Assembly: GCA_002749535.1 (NCBI GenBank)
Contig: MZZL01000394.1
Location: 545,975 to 609,974 of the forward strand
Direction: 5' to 3'
Source: Apophysomyces variabilis
Taxonomy: Eukaryota; Mucoromycota; Mucoromycetes; Mucorales; Mucoraceae
Length of the DNA stretch: 64,000 nucleotides
Below, in pieces: positions 30,487-42,795 of this stretch (positions are counted from its first letter, which is position 1; every line of letters begins with the position of its first letter). Position numbers and translations under genes: made by a program. Under the pieces are notes generated by a model that worked only from the letters and a program-made list of their open reading frames with translations, made no database searches and was not told where the DNA came from.

Positions 30487-33400
30487 ATGTCAATTGAAAA
30501 TCAAACATCCATTCCCGAGGTTAATCCTCATGTTTCTGTTTCTGGTAATCAATCAATGGATGTGGATCAACATCCATCCATCCCATCTGTAGATCCATCC
30601 GTTCCTGTCTTGTCTGGTGAGGCCAGCCCAGTTATCAATGGTCCTAGTTTAGTGGTCTCTCTGCCCTCATCAGTATTTCAAGGTAGTAGCACTTCCAAGC
30701 ATGCAGACCTGGTTTCCAGTGCCCTCCACATGTTAGCTAAATTAAAAGAGTTAGCAAATTAAAAAGAGCGCTTATATAACAATGCTATGGAAATGAATGA
30801 AGCTGAGGAGACATGTGATCGCCTGCTAAATGAGTTCCATATTACTAAAGAGCGTATTAATAAGTTTTCTCTTCTTTGTGTGAAGAAGTATCCTGAGTGT
30901 AAGGAATTTCATGCGTCTGTCAGTATTGTTTCTTCATGTGAAAGTTTCAACATAAGCTGCTCTGCCAATTCTGAGCTTCAGATGTCTCAACTGGGAGTTA
31001 AACCCATGCACAATATAAATCAAAGTGCTGCAGTTCCCAGAGACTTGCCCGCTCTTCAACTTGCTGGTGACACCAAGTAGAATATGAAAAAAGACGTCCA
31101 TGATTCTGCTCATTCTTTTGTAAGAGCATTCAAGGCTCAATTGGATGCATACCAAATTGGTTATGATGGTTATTGGGAAAGACTCCTCAAGTTGTGTCTG
31201 AACGATAGTTAAAAGGTTTGGTTTGATACAAAGCTTGCCCATTGAAACTTGTCTTGGTCTGAAGCCAAATTGATTCTTCTATATAAATTTAATACTCCCA
31301 TCCATCACTACTGAACTCTCATACAAACTTTCCATATAGTCCAAAAATGTGGTGAAACACTTCTGATGTATATTGAGCGTTTCCAAATGCAACGTCTTGA
31401 GTCTAGATGTGAAGAAAATGAAAACCTCATTGTCACCTTCATCTCCTCTCTGCTCCTGCATTATTGCGATTGTGCTTGCTTTATTGTGGCATCTCAGTTT
31501 AGTGCCAACATCCCAACTGACTTAGATAAGGTGTGTGATCTCGTCCTAGCCATGACCTCAGATGAAAAACGGTTTTTAGAAGAGGATAACCATTTGATCT
31601 CTCACTCAGTAAAGCCTAAGGTCAACCAAAACATAGTAAGTAAACATAAGAGGACTGCATGTGACAGATTCTTTGGTAATCATAGTGATAAGGGTAACAA
31701 TATAAGTACCTCACAGGCTATGGATAAACCATGCACCTTTTGTTATAAACCATGGTTCTATAGTCACTGCTGCCCCGAATTCCTGGAGGCAAAAGGAAAA
31801 AAGGCAAAGGAAAACTTGATGGCCTGTGCAGCATATGCAATTACGTCATACGACTGGAATAATCCGTTGTCATACACATCAGATGATGAACATGTAAACA
31901 CAAATGAAGATGACATTATGCAAGAGCTTGATCTTGAGGCATTAAGTAAGCATTATTTAAAAAATCGCTCTATGAAGACAAATCAAACTAAATCTTGTTT
32001 CATACCTCTGACCTTATAGAATAAGCAACTACTAGCCCTTGTGGACACTGGTGCTGATTTCTCAGCCATAGACAGTGAAATTTTTAAAAATCTATCATAT
32101 AAAGTAAACAAAGTCATTGGTAAAATAAGCCTAGCTGCATATGGTCATGAGATTAAGTGAATCAGAAAAACTGAACCGATTAAGTTCTTATACAATGGAC
32201 ATAAGATCTAACATTCTTTTGAAGTAATGAAATTGTCAGAAGGTATATAAGTAAGTATCAGCATGGATCTTATGCCAAAAATGGGTATTGCATTGTCTGG
32301 AATAACCACTTCATGGGATGTTCTGACAAAATGTATAAAAGATGAGACAATACATGATAAACTGGTGCTAAATAAATCACCAGTAGGTACAGTAGAAGAA
32401 TGTAAAGAGTTTATGCATAGCATTAAACCATATATTGAAGCTAACAGATGCATCCTGAAAAACTCTTTTTGTACTATATCCAAATCTGTCATTTACCTTG
32501 ACATGGAAGAAGGTCATATTGCCTTCCAAAGGCAATATCCAATCTTACATTCGTTAATTCCATTGGTTGAAGACACCATAAAACAATGGTTAGAAGAGGG
32601 TACTATTGAAAAGGCTCCTATAAATACAGCCTGGAACAGTCTATTAACCTTAGCTCCAAAGAAAGACACTGAGGGTAATTATACAGGTAAAAGACCCTGT
32701 TTAGATCCCCGTCACATCAATAAGTTGCTTAGGGAGGACAAGTATCTATTGCCATTGATTTGTGACGTATATTTCCAATTAAAGGGTGCATATGTTTTCA
32801 GCACATTAGATCTCAAGAGCGCATTTCATTGCTTTATGATCGCTGAAGAACATCAGCATAAAACTGCTTTTACTGCCTCTAATGGAGTTCAGTATATGTT
32901 TCAAGGATGTCCATTTGGTCTTAAACTGATCTCTTCCAAATTTCAAAGAGTAATGGCTTCTTTATTTCATAAGTTACCATATGTAACAGCTTTCATGGAT
33001 GACGTTGTGATATATTCTAAATCACTTATGGAATATGCAAACCATGTACAAAACGTCATAAAGATCTTGACGGACGTTAATCTGATCTTAAATCCACAAA
33101 AGTGTCATTTTGCCCAGAGCTGCATATACTTACTTAGATTTTGTGTCTCCTATAAAGGCATTTCCTTGGATACTCGTAAGGTTAATAATGTTGAAAAATG
33201 GCCAACACCTAAAACCAGTAAAGATATCCAATGCTTTCTTGGCATTGTAAATTATTTCAGGGAGCATATCCCAAATGTGGCATGTCTCACCACTCCGTTG
33301 AATGCCTTGAGAAATGCAGACAGCTTACACTCTATATGGACTGAAAAACATGATAAGGCCTTTAAGGATCTAAAATATGTCATTAGCCATGCGCCATTGT

Positions 33401-35214
33401 TGTCCTACCCTGATTTATCATTACTTTTCTGCATTGCCACGGATGCTTCCAATGTAGGCATCAGTGTCATGCTGTATCAGGTTGTTGATAGCAAGACCAA
33501 GTACATTACCTTCATGGCCAGAGCACTATCTAAATTGGAATGTAACTATTCTGTTACATGTAAAGAGCTTTTAGCAGTTATCTATGCTCTCAATAAGTTC
33601 TATGTATACTTGTGGGGTAATCGATTCACTCTGTATACTGACCACAAAGCTCTAACTTACCTGCATACGCAGAAGGTTCTAAATGCCATGATGATAAACT
33701 AGATGGACACATTACTTGAATATGACTTTGACATCATCCATCTTCCAGGTATTGACAATGTACTGCCTGATCACCTGTCACGCCTTTTTGTGGATGAAAA
33801 TGAGCTGGAGGGAGGTAAAGTCCAGGCAGAAAAGGACATAAACCCTGGGGCATGATAGCAAAGCATTTGTAAAGCCACAATAAGTGAGGACTACATGACT
33901 TTACCTGAAAATGAACGGAAAAACTTACTTGAAAAAGCCTATTTGTTTGGCTATTTTGGTGCTGAAGCCATAGTCAAGGCTATAAAATCAGATGGTATAA
34001 ACTGGTCAAGGATACTACAAGAAGCTGTAGAAATTGTGAAGTGATGTAGCGAGTGTCAAAAGTTCAACATTGCTAAAAAGGGTTATCATCCACTAAGACC
34101 TATCCATTCAACTATTCCAGGCGACCATTGGGCCATAGATCTGGCAGGCCCATTTACAACGTCTTTAACTGGAAATTATTACATGTTGATCATGGTGGAT
34201 ATATGCACATGCTTCTGCATCTTACGTCCCATCACAAATAAACAGTCAGACACCATCGTTAAAGCATTGGTGCAAGTATTCTGCGATTTCGGATTACCTA
34301 AGATAATACAATCTGATAATGGTGGTGAATTCATCAACAGGTTAATGAGCAAGTTTGCTGATGCCGCTGGATTTGATCATTGCCTTGTATGCCCTTATCA
34401 CCTAAAAGTGAACGGTGCAGCCAAAAGGTGGGTAAGTACATCAATTCGTACAATCAAAAAGAGCTTAAAGGGAGCCACAAAAGAGTGGAATATGTACGTG
34501 CCAAGTAATCAACTGGCAATGAATGTAAAAATATCAAAACGTCATAACTCTGTACCTTTTTCTTTAATGTTTGCAAGAAAGTTGAATGAGTTCAAAGATT
34601 ACTAAATGGAGGAGCCAGCTCCAGTAATGAGTGTAGAAGAACTCTGTAAAAAGGTAAAGCATATGGCGGACGTTGTGTTCCCAGCCATTGCTAAAAGAAC
34701 AAAAGCGGTCATAGATGTGCAAAAAGGCAACTTTGATAAAAGGCATGTCTTTGTACAATTTCCCAAGAATAGCCACGTGATGATTAAGGCGTTACAACTG
34801 GGAAAATTAGATCCTCTTTATGAAGGACTATATATGGTTGACAGATTAAACGCTGGTGGTGCTTACATATTAAGAAATGAAAAAGGGGAATTGCTTCTAA
34901 GAGACTATCCTCCAGAAGCGCTAAAATTAATCTCTCAGGATGAAATCATTCCTGTAGAAGAAATCTATGAAGTTGAAGCTATTGTAGCTCATAAAAAGGT
35001 AAATGGTGAATACCTATATAAAGTATGCTGGAAGGGTTACAAAGAAGCAGATGACACTTGGGAACCTGCAAAGGATTTTACAGACCTATGGATAATTTCT
35101 GCATACTGGGAACGCATTGCAGAGAAGCCTGATAATGATATAAAGTTGACTTATAAAAGAAGGAGCAATAATCAAGAAAAGGTCATAAACAAAAGAACAA
35201 GAAAACTCAAGTAA
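30487..35214 (+). pseudogene. Gag-Pol single-frame polyprotein of the chromovirus, about 14 in-frame stops
   Basis: One frame can be read for 1576 codons without a shift, but about 14 stops lie in it (for example at 30760, 31078, 32017, 33700 and 34603). Gag has a helical N-terminus (ETCDRLLNEFHITKERI) and a decayed zinc knuckle (CTFCYKPWFYSHCC). Then come protease (LALVDTGADFSAID), reverse transcriptase (LDPRHINKLL, FGLKLISSKFQ, catalytic FMDDVVIYS), RNase H (IATDASNVGISVML, YTDHKALTYL), integrase (HWAIDLAGPF, QSDNGGEF) and a C-terminal chromodomain (YEVEAIVAHKKVNGEYLYKV, CWKGYKEADDTWEP) that in relatives directs insertion to modified histones. The integrase Glu region reads NGAAKRW, so the catalytic Glu appears replaced by Lys. 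The gag-pol fusion is typical of some chromoviruses. Confidence 0.9.
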
Positions 35215-35251
35215 CCCACAGATATAAATATGAACTCTGAACGGCTCTTAG

Positions 35252-35266
35252 CCTGGAGGGGGGTAA
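35252..35266 (+). promoter_or_regulatory. Polypurine tract of the chromovirus
   Basis: Purine-rich tggaggggggtaa directly before the 3' LTR. Confidence 0.65.
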
Positions 35267-35493
35267 TGTGGTATTCTGATAAAGTGTATTAAGGTAGATT
35301 CATAAGCCATATCCTTTACATACATCAATTGGACTTGTTTCAGATATATGATCTCCATTACAAAAGATTTATTCTTTAATCGTTAGACATGGGTTCTTAG
35401 TTCATGATCCTTCTTTCAGGAATAAACACCAGTCTCAACGTATTCTCTTATTTGAGTCTCTGTGTCTGATCTATTATCCATCTTAATACAACA
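35267..35493 (+). repeat. 3' LTR of the nested chromovirus
   Basis: TGTGGTATT...ATACAACA. Of 12 transitions relative to the 5' LTR, about 7 fall at CpA and 4 at apparent ancestral CpG sites by hand comparison. Confidence 0.93.
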
Positions 35494-36836
35494 GCATGCG
35501 TACAAAATCAAAATCATTCTTCATCATGACAGACAATGCGTCTACAATGCTTGCCATGGCAAGAGAAATAGAGCAATGACTTGGTCAGAATATTTTTGAT
35601 GCGGCAGAAAACTATGTACTATGTATCAGACATATTATCAACCTGGTTGTGCAGACAGTAATCAAGGATGGATTAAAGGTAGAAGCTCCAGTTGATAGTA
35701 AAAGTGATGCTGCATTTAACACAGACAGGCCTGTTTATGAAGGAGATAATCCCATTGGTAAGTTTATTCCCACCAAAGCCAAACTGTTTCCTTACTGTCC
35801 TTTTTAATTATGTATAGGTAAAATTCTGAATTATCTCAGAAAAGGAATTGTGAAAATGCGCTCATCTTCTTAACAGTATAAACTGTTCTATAGATGTGTT
35901 CACATGAATAATGGTGACAATGCAAATGGAAACAGCAAAATGGAACTGGCCGTTGACGTTAGAATTCAATGGAACTCAACACTGAAGATGATTAAGACAG
36001 CATTAGAACTTTGACATGCTTATAACTCTATGTGCAGCTTACTTCCTAACGAGCTTCAACAGTTTACATTTTCTCCTAGTGATTGGGAACATATGTAAGA
36101 GCTCTGGGAATTCCTAAAACTGTTTGAATATTTTACCAAGCTTTTGTCTGCTTCGCATTATCCATCTATCAATTACACCATCCTTGCATATAACAAGCTG
36201 TTCAATCATGTAGATAATTATACAGAAAAAAGCCTAACTGTGGTAAGGAATTTCTATTGAATGTACAAGAAGTTTTATTGTTAATTCATGCACTTCATTG
36301 TTATGTAGAGCCCAATGTTATGTAATGGCACCAAACTTGCCTTTGAGAAGATGTGCAAGTATTACTCCAAGACTGAGGCAGCACTGTATGCTATCAGTAT
36401 GGTAATGGATCCTAGAACAAAGGATGAATACTGGAAGAAGAACGGCTGAGAGGAAGAATATATTGCATTGTCTATGTGTCAAGTGCGCCAGGTCTGGGAC
36501 AATCACTTCAAGTCTCAAGAGCCAAGTAGCAATTCATAACAGCTGGTCCCTGACATATTCAAACTATTCCACACAAAGTGATCGGAAGATGAGCTTGAGG
36601 TGTACCTTGCAGAAAGTACAAGCACTGATGACATGGATGTTCTCGAGTATTGGAAGCATCACACCATTGAGTGGGCGTCTTTAGCGCAGATGGCAAGATG
36701 GTATTTGGCTATTCCAGCGTCTTCAGTACTGTTGGAGCATTGTTTTTCACAGGCAAAGTTTTTTATTCTCTTTGAGTGTAATCGTCTAAACCCTGACACT
36801 GTTAAAGAGCTGATATTGAGCAATTCATGGCGGTGA

Positions 36837-37517
36837 TCACTTTCCTAAAGAATACTTAGTAACTCATATATATATATAATAAACCCATCTTTTGCCTGCC
36901 TTGAAACATTCCATGCCATAAAAGAAAACAGAACTTTTTTTCACAACATATCTTTTTTATGTATCAGAGCAATGACATCTTTTCTTCACTGTAACGTTTG
37001 TGCTTTTTCTTCTTTTTTCTATTCTTGCTTTACTTTTACCTTCCTTAAAAACTTGACAAAGCATGCCTCATCTCTATATATTAGAAGCAATAATGGAAGT
37101 TTTTTTACTCTTGTCTATGGCTTGCATTACTTTTAAGACAGACCTTATATGCAATCACTCTATTATGGCAATCTCAATAAAAACGTCTAAAACTTACACA
37201 ACACCACGCTTAAACCTTTCTATTCAACTGAACCAAAATTAGAAATGTAGTTAAAACTTCATGCGCATTTCTACAAGTCAAAATCAGTTAATGTAACTTC
37301 TTAATGCTACATTGTTATATATGCTCTTAAGATCTCTTTTCGCTTAAATAATGTTCCACTTGACTCAAGTTAACTTGTAACTTGAGTCAAGTTAAAACAA
37401 GTTGACTCGAGTCAACTTTTTCTTTGACTTGAGTCAACTTAAATTAAAAGTTTATTTAAGTCAAGTCAACTCAAGTTAATGCTTGACTTGAGTCAACTTG
37501 ACTCATGATGAACTCTA
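36837..37517. other. hAT-1 3' region and right subterminal repeats
   Basis: No gene is seen. 37350-37510 holds repeated, partly inverted gacttgagtcaactt motifs ending in the right terminal repeat. Confidence 0.7.
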
Positions 37518-37533
37518 GTAGGAACCTTATATA

Positions 37534-37604
37534 TATAAATTATTTTCATATAGTTAAGAATAGTATTCGTNTATAAATTATTTTCATATAGTTAAGAATA
37601 GTAT
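37534..37604. repeat. 33-bp direct repeat around TCGTN
   Basis: tataaattattttcatatag and the next 13 bases occur at 37534-37566 and again at 37572-37604, with TCGTN between. It is likely an unmerged contig overlap, like that at 23383. Confidence 0.75.
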
Positions 37605-37940
37605 CAATAATTTTACTTTCTTTCTTATAAATTTTCTATGGAAAAAAATTAGATAGAAAGAAAGTAGGAATGTTTTTATTTTTAATGCCATCATCAAACT
37701 TTTGATTTAATTTCATTTTGTATTCTTGACAAAATTTATTAATAAAATTATAAGTTAAGTGATGTTTGTTAAATTTATCAATATAGGCAAAACTATATTT
37801 GCCATTGATATATTTATAATTATTATATTTTAAAATTAAAAAGTCATTATAACCTTGCTCTTTTAATAACTAAATGAAATAATTTTTGCCAGTATTAGAA
37901 AGTCTACATATCTAATACTATAGATATTTATATGTTTTTC

Positions 37941-40900
37941 TTATAGGCCATAACATTTTAGGCTATAAATGACCTGATCCACTTTAAATCCTAACTAGAC
38001 AAGTTTAAGCCATAACATTAGATATTAGTTATGGACTGCAAAAAAGCAATCTTTTGAGTGGTTCTAATAAAACTACCATAAGCTCTTGCATTATATACAG
38101 CTAATTGGTCATATATGCTGTTCTAAATTCATATATATATATTTTTTACTTACAAACTTTTATAATTACACAGATAATCCCATAATGGTTACTTCTACTA
38201 TATATAGAACATTGCAAACCTAACTATTTCTGTATAGCAAAATGGAAATAATACTTAAATTATCTATAACAAGGTTATTTTTTTTCTAGATATATATATT
38301 AATTAATGTTTAAATATTGATATTAGATAAATCTACAAATATATCTAAATATGTTAAATATACTTATAAACGCATATATACTTTGAAATATAAAAAGAGC
38401 AATGAATGAAAATATAGTTAAATGCTATATATGCCAATATAAAGGTTTTTTAAAGTAGTAAGTTCTAGCATTAAATAAGTATTTATTGTTAGAAATATTA
38501 GCACAATAAAAATTATATAAGAAAATATCTAATATATTTATTTGTTAAAATCTTTCCTAGTTATATTTACACTAGGTTTATATCCATAGATATAAACAGG
38601 CAAAAATTTCAAACTAAAATAGCAATAATAAAAAGAATATATTTTATACTGCTAATTATATTCTTATTCAGAATCTTATAAATGCCACTATTTTTTGTCT
38701 ATTGTAACTTGTGATATTTTCTGAAAGTTACACAAACAAAGAAGAGAGAAGCCTTTAAAACTTCCTAAACCTGTTGTGTCTTGAATGTTTACAAAGCTAT
38801 AAAGCACTGCAATACTAAACACTAGTTTGAAAAAGCCTTCTTAGCAAAGAGACACTAATATGAATAGCCAGTAGATAGTTTATTAATTTATATATAATGT
38901 TATCATATCTGCCAGATTAGTTTATTAGATAAATGTTCTTTCATTAGACTATAAGTTCACTTTTCACTTGTTGAGTAGAAAGTGAACTATGCTGAAAATA
39001 AAAATTTATAGATCTATAGTTATGTTAAATGTATAAAGATTAGTTTTTTACTCTTTTTCCCCTTAATAAACTGAAAAACAATTTTGCTATACTTGTGTTG
39101 CTCTTATCAACTTTATTTCAATTACATCCAGATATTACAAACACAAGTTAGCAAGTTTTCTTTATATAAAATATCAACATTTTTATAGAAATAAGAGTAA
39201 GCAAAGAGATATTAACTTAAGGGCTACATGTAAAGCTCAGAATTTAACCAGGCTCAAAAAAATATTTTCTGGGTGAGCCTTAGTAGGTCAGGTTCTAGTT
39301 TATAGAATTGATCTGCCTAATATGGCCCACTCAAGTTGGCCCACAGGTCAATATGCCCATCTTAGTGTAATAGGCCTAGTGTGTCAGGCTCTAAGTTAAG
39401 ATCTTAGCCTCAGCTCAGTTATAATCTGACTAGTTAATGCCTGCCCATTTCAAGTCCTAGCTGTATACCAGAAAGTAGGCTGTTAATAAATAAACTATTA
39501 ATATAATTAGAGTGAAGTTATAAACTTAGATTAGGCAAATTTTAACAAAGTATTATAAAATGGTTTTTATATTCAATCAAAGTATATATGTTATATAGAA
39601 TTTAAATTGTTACTTTAAGTAGGTAGATAATATATCTATAATAAATTATTATTTATACTTTGCATTTTGGGAATTGGCTCCACTTGTTCCAATATGAAGA
39701 AAAGTAGTTGTCAAGCTGATATTTCTAACAAACAGAAAAAAACAAGTTGTTGATCATTGGCTATGACTTTTAGATATGATATTTAATATTTACAGTTATC
39801 CAGTGATTACTGTTAATATGATAAAGGATGAGAGGACGTGGCTTATCTCTTAAGTTCTTAGGAGCTGATAATGGTAAAAAGGTGAGTGATGGAAAGTCTT
39901 TGTTATCTGAATATACACAGATAGGATGTCTATATGCATCTGCCACCACCTGTGCGCAATCAGGTGAGCTAAACCAGAATTGCACATTTTTGCAAGGAGG
40001 AATATTGTTATGCAACTGAGAGTCTATGTCTGCTTCATACTTAATTGTCTCCTCCAATTCTTCTACATTAAAACCAAAACCATTTGCATAAATGTAGCAA
40101 TACTTTTTAAGAGCTTAGAGCATCTTTGTCTTAATAGTGGGAAACTTGTCTTTATCATTGTGCAACAGATGTCTAAATACTCTATAGCTGCATTAGCCAT
40201 CAGCTTTTAGATTAAATGTGGAGACAACAGCAGCTTCATCTATTCCTAATGGCAGTTTAACGTCAAGCTTAGCCTTTTATCCCTACAAAGAGGTATTAGA
40301 ACCTCATAAACAAACTTTAAGTCTAAATAAGAGAGTGTTAGATCCTCTTTTATAAAGTATACATCCATATTAATTGGCAAAATCAGTATTTAGATATAAA
40401 TCTAATCTTCACAAACTTACCATTACTAATTACAGATTGTTTAGTTGCTTTTCTTTTTTTGGCAATAGTTTGAATGATTTTGTCTGCCTTTTCTTTAGGA
40501 TTAGATTTTTTAGCTATTTTTTTAGCAAATCTTCTGACTATCACTTTGATAGTGGCCTTGAATTTTAGTTGTTAATATATATGCATTCGTTTTTGCTTAA
40601 CGTCATCTATTACCTGGCCTTTGATGATCTTTGTCCTTCTTTAAAGAATACTACTAAAGTCTTTTGAAAGAGCTGTCTTTCTATGGCACTTCCACTGTCT
40701 TCTAGAAGCTTTGACTACAGTTTCTTTGAAAACTATCAAATAAGGATAGACAGTCCTTTCTTTAATGTTGTTGATAAGTTGGTCTACTCTTAACATCAGC
40801 TCCTGCAGCTGCTAGTGCCCTTTATATTGATAGAATGCTCGTTCCAGCTTCAAGATGCATTCTATCTATGGCTCACAAGTCTCTATAGCTGGAATCCTGC

Positions 40901-42735
40901 TTACAGACTGGTCTGCTTTTGCTAGGTTAAGGTGCCATCTCTTTGGAATATCTCGTATTCTAAGAACTCTGTGTTTAGGCAGCTGTGCCTGCAGAGAATT
41001 CCATACTAGCGCCAAGCTTCACAATTGCAACTGTTGTTGCTATCAACCTTACACAGAAGTTCTTCATATTACTGTAACAAGTGCTCAGCTAGACACATGG
41101 CACAGCAAATTCTAGACCTGCTTGTTACAGATAACTAAGATGTCTATGCTGCTTGATTCCTTTACTTGCAAGTCTATAAAGTCTCTTTTGCTTTGTATAA
41201 TATATTTATACAGATTTTGAAAAGCCAGATTCAATGGGTGGATTGAGTGCAAGTGACGTTTTAATGTACTGTAGAAGCTTTCAGTGCGTTGGCTGCTAGT
41301 GCATCCAAAATGCTTTAATTGAGACATGTGATAGCCTGCCCACTTTTCTATGCAGGTCAGCCATTCAGCCTCAAAGTACTCATTAATACCCGGCTTTCCT
41401 TCAATATAGAGGCTTTTGTCAGTTGCTAATGATTGAAAGCTGCCAAGGCACTCTTGAAATATGTCTTTTATATTGCTTTCAATCATTCTTATAACCAGTT
41501 TTATACATTTGATCTTGTTTTTACCATCAACAAACTTTTCTAAAAATGCCTTGTCAATGTTGTTCACCATGTGCCAAATACAAAGTAACTTAGCATTTGT
41601 AGGGAAAACGCAGTCTATAGCATTCATCAATACACAGCATTTATCTATGACAAAGATAGTACTAGTATGCTTATTGTTGAAAATTACTGCTTTTAAAAAC
41701 TCCAAAAGCCAGATGTAACTTTCTTCTTTCTCATCACTGACCTATGCATAAAGAACTGAAAAATGCCTTAGAGTCATCCCTCTGAGATTACTTATATCCT
41801 GAAGAGTGACCAAAGGCATTCTTGTGTTGCTAATGTTATACATTGCATCTATGACCATAACTTCAGAAAATCAGTGACCTCTCTCAATTATAGTATTGAA
41901 TGCAAATAAGACATGACATAGATAGCTGGAATCATCTGCATCATATAACATTTTATAGTTTTTCTCCTCTATGATTTTAATTAAACAAGTTGCTGAATTA
42001 TAAACAGGCATAACTTCTGACTTTTTAACGCCATATCTTATATTGTTTATATCATGGATGATTAGTTTGTTATGCAAGCTGCCCTTAGTATTCAATGCTT
42101 CCTGAATGCTTCTGGTTTTCAAATCTTTATTGATCATTGATGTTATTTCTTTAATATCATCAACTGTCATCATCACTTTTCTTCCTTTGCTTGATATCAT
42201 GATATTTTCTGATGTTAGCAGATGATTATAGTAGGTTTCTTTGATATCTTTTGGCTGTAACAATTGAAAACCAGCGTTTTATTGTTTTGACAGTCTAATC
42301 AAGTAAGGATAGCCAGTGAGGGTCATCTGGCACATTCTCTTTCACTCGTCATCTTTCATTTTGTGTCTGTCACAATAGGTGCCACCTCTGCTACACTTCA
42401 AATGAAACACATTAGGCATACTAAACTTAGTTGCCAAAGTGAAATTATTCATTTTAGCATATTTATCCAAGGATCTGCGAACAGATTCCTTGTCCATATA
42501 ACTGTTTGCAGGAGTTTACAGGAGAGATTGAGCAATAGAGTATAGAGTCATTTTGTCCATAACAATTGTGGAATTAGCAGAAAGCATCTTAATGGTTCTG
42601 AAGAAAAGAAGGTAAGGAGTGGAAGAAAAGATCTGCCCTGATCTTTCAAAAATAAAAAAATAGTCTAGAATTTGGTAGTCACTGAAAATTTAGATTAGGT
42701 CACTTATGGTCCAAAGTGTTATAGCCCATAAGAGA
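37941..42735 (-). mobile_element. MULE-1: Mutator-like element with OTU-domain transposase
   Basis: A stretch at 37941-37990 (ttataggccataacatttta...) is matched, inverted and with many transitions, by 42690-42735. These are taken as the terminal repeats of a MULE whose minus-strand gene lies between. The outer limits are unclear because weaker similarity continues outward, and no 9-bp duplication could be matched. About 38000-39700 inside it is AT-rich and heavily mutated, with no gene seen. Confidence 0.5.
39770..42263 (-). pseudogene. MULE transposase with C-terminal OTU-like protease domain, decayed
   Basis: The N-terminal piece (42263-41871) is Lys-rich and helical. 41870-41112 is the MULE catalytic region: VMVIDAMYNI (first Asp), TIFVIDKCCVLMNAI (second Asp), CIWHMVNNIDK, and GCTSSQRTESFYSTLK near its end. 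After a decayed linker (41111-40240) the C-terminus shows an OTU cysteine protease pattern. Codons for Asp-Gly-stop-Cys at about 40181-40204 fit the catalytic DGxC motif, with a stop replacing the x residue. VVADAYRHPICVYS follows, and then HWITVNI with the catalytic His near 39790. OTU proteins remove ubiquitin or similar modifiers; why a transposase would carry one is unknown. Stops break the gene in several places. Confidence 0.72.
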
Positions 42736-42795
42736 GCTAATATTTATAATAGTTGCCAAAATTTATTTTTAATTTATTAATTTCAAATGAATATA

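Larger units (their letters stand above)
30226..35493 (+). mobile_element. Chromodomain Ty3/gypsy retrotransposon nested in hAT-1
   Basis: Two 227-bp LTRs (30226-30452 and 35267-35493) are flanked by the 5-bp duplication GCATG (30221-30225, 35494-35498). The LTRs differ at 13 sites (about 94% identity), 12 of them transitions, so it is older than gypsy-1. A purine tract ggaggggggtaa precedes the 3' LTR. It inserted into the hAT catalytic core between the first and second catalytic regions. Confidence 0.95.
29398..36836 (+). pseudogene. hAT-1 transposase gene, interrupted by a nested retrotransposon
   Basis: The first exon (29398-29838) has a BED zinc finger (FSWIYTNGWAII, CCQFKF, then HLKNKH) for binding element ends. 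Catalytic-core sequence follows to 30225 (YTLDVWTNNYLITFLGVTAY, then SNLADVFLKVLDRM). After the nested element, 35499 onward gives FIMTDNASTM, the region of the second catalytic Asp, and CIRHIINLVVQ. The end (36600-36836) is the hAT dimerisation domain (MDVLEYWKHH, MARWYLAIPASSVLLEHCFSQ). Probable introns lie at about 35759-35816 and 36243-36307. Several in-frame stops and the 5.3-kb insertion inactivate it. Intact relatives cut and paste hAT elements in the nucleus. Confidence 0.85.
27901..37517 (+). mobile_element. hAT-1: hAT DNA transposon, complete ends, split by a chromovirus
   Basis: The ends TAGGGTTTACCAC and (inverted) TAGAGTTCATCATG are flanked by a perfect 8-bp duplication GTAGGAAC (27893-27900, 37518-37525), the hAT hallmark. 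Both ends have subterminal repeats of gacttgagtcaa, in direct and inverted form (27905-28060, 37350-37510). It encodes a BED-finger transposase (29398-36836) interrupted by the LTR element at 30226-35493. Without that insert it would be about 4.3 kb. Confidence 0.9.
27541..37920 (-). pseudogene. Endogenous CRESS-DNA Rep fragment, SF3 helicase part (locus B), split by hAT-1
   Basis: The usable pieces are 37526-37920 (N-terminal side) and 27541-27892 (C-terminal side), separated by hAT-1. On the minus strand a Walker A motif (SNTGKNYF, Gly codon at 37888-37890), a Walker B motif (FAYID, Asp codon at 37777-37779) and motif C (FFLSN, Asn codon at 37648-37650) lie in one frame, 37 and 43 codons apart. 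This is the order and spacing of the superfamily 3 helicase of circular Rep-encoding DNA viruses. Stops interrupt the frame and the HUH half is absent upstream, where MULE-1 begins. The 33-base repeat at the N (37571) lies within it. The Lys/Asn-rich composition resembles locus A. Clade unknown. Confidence 0.6.
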
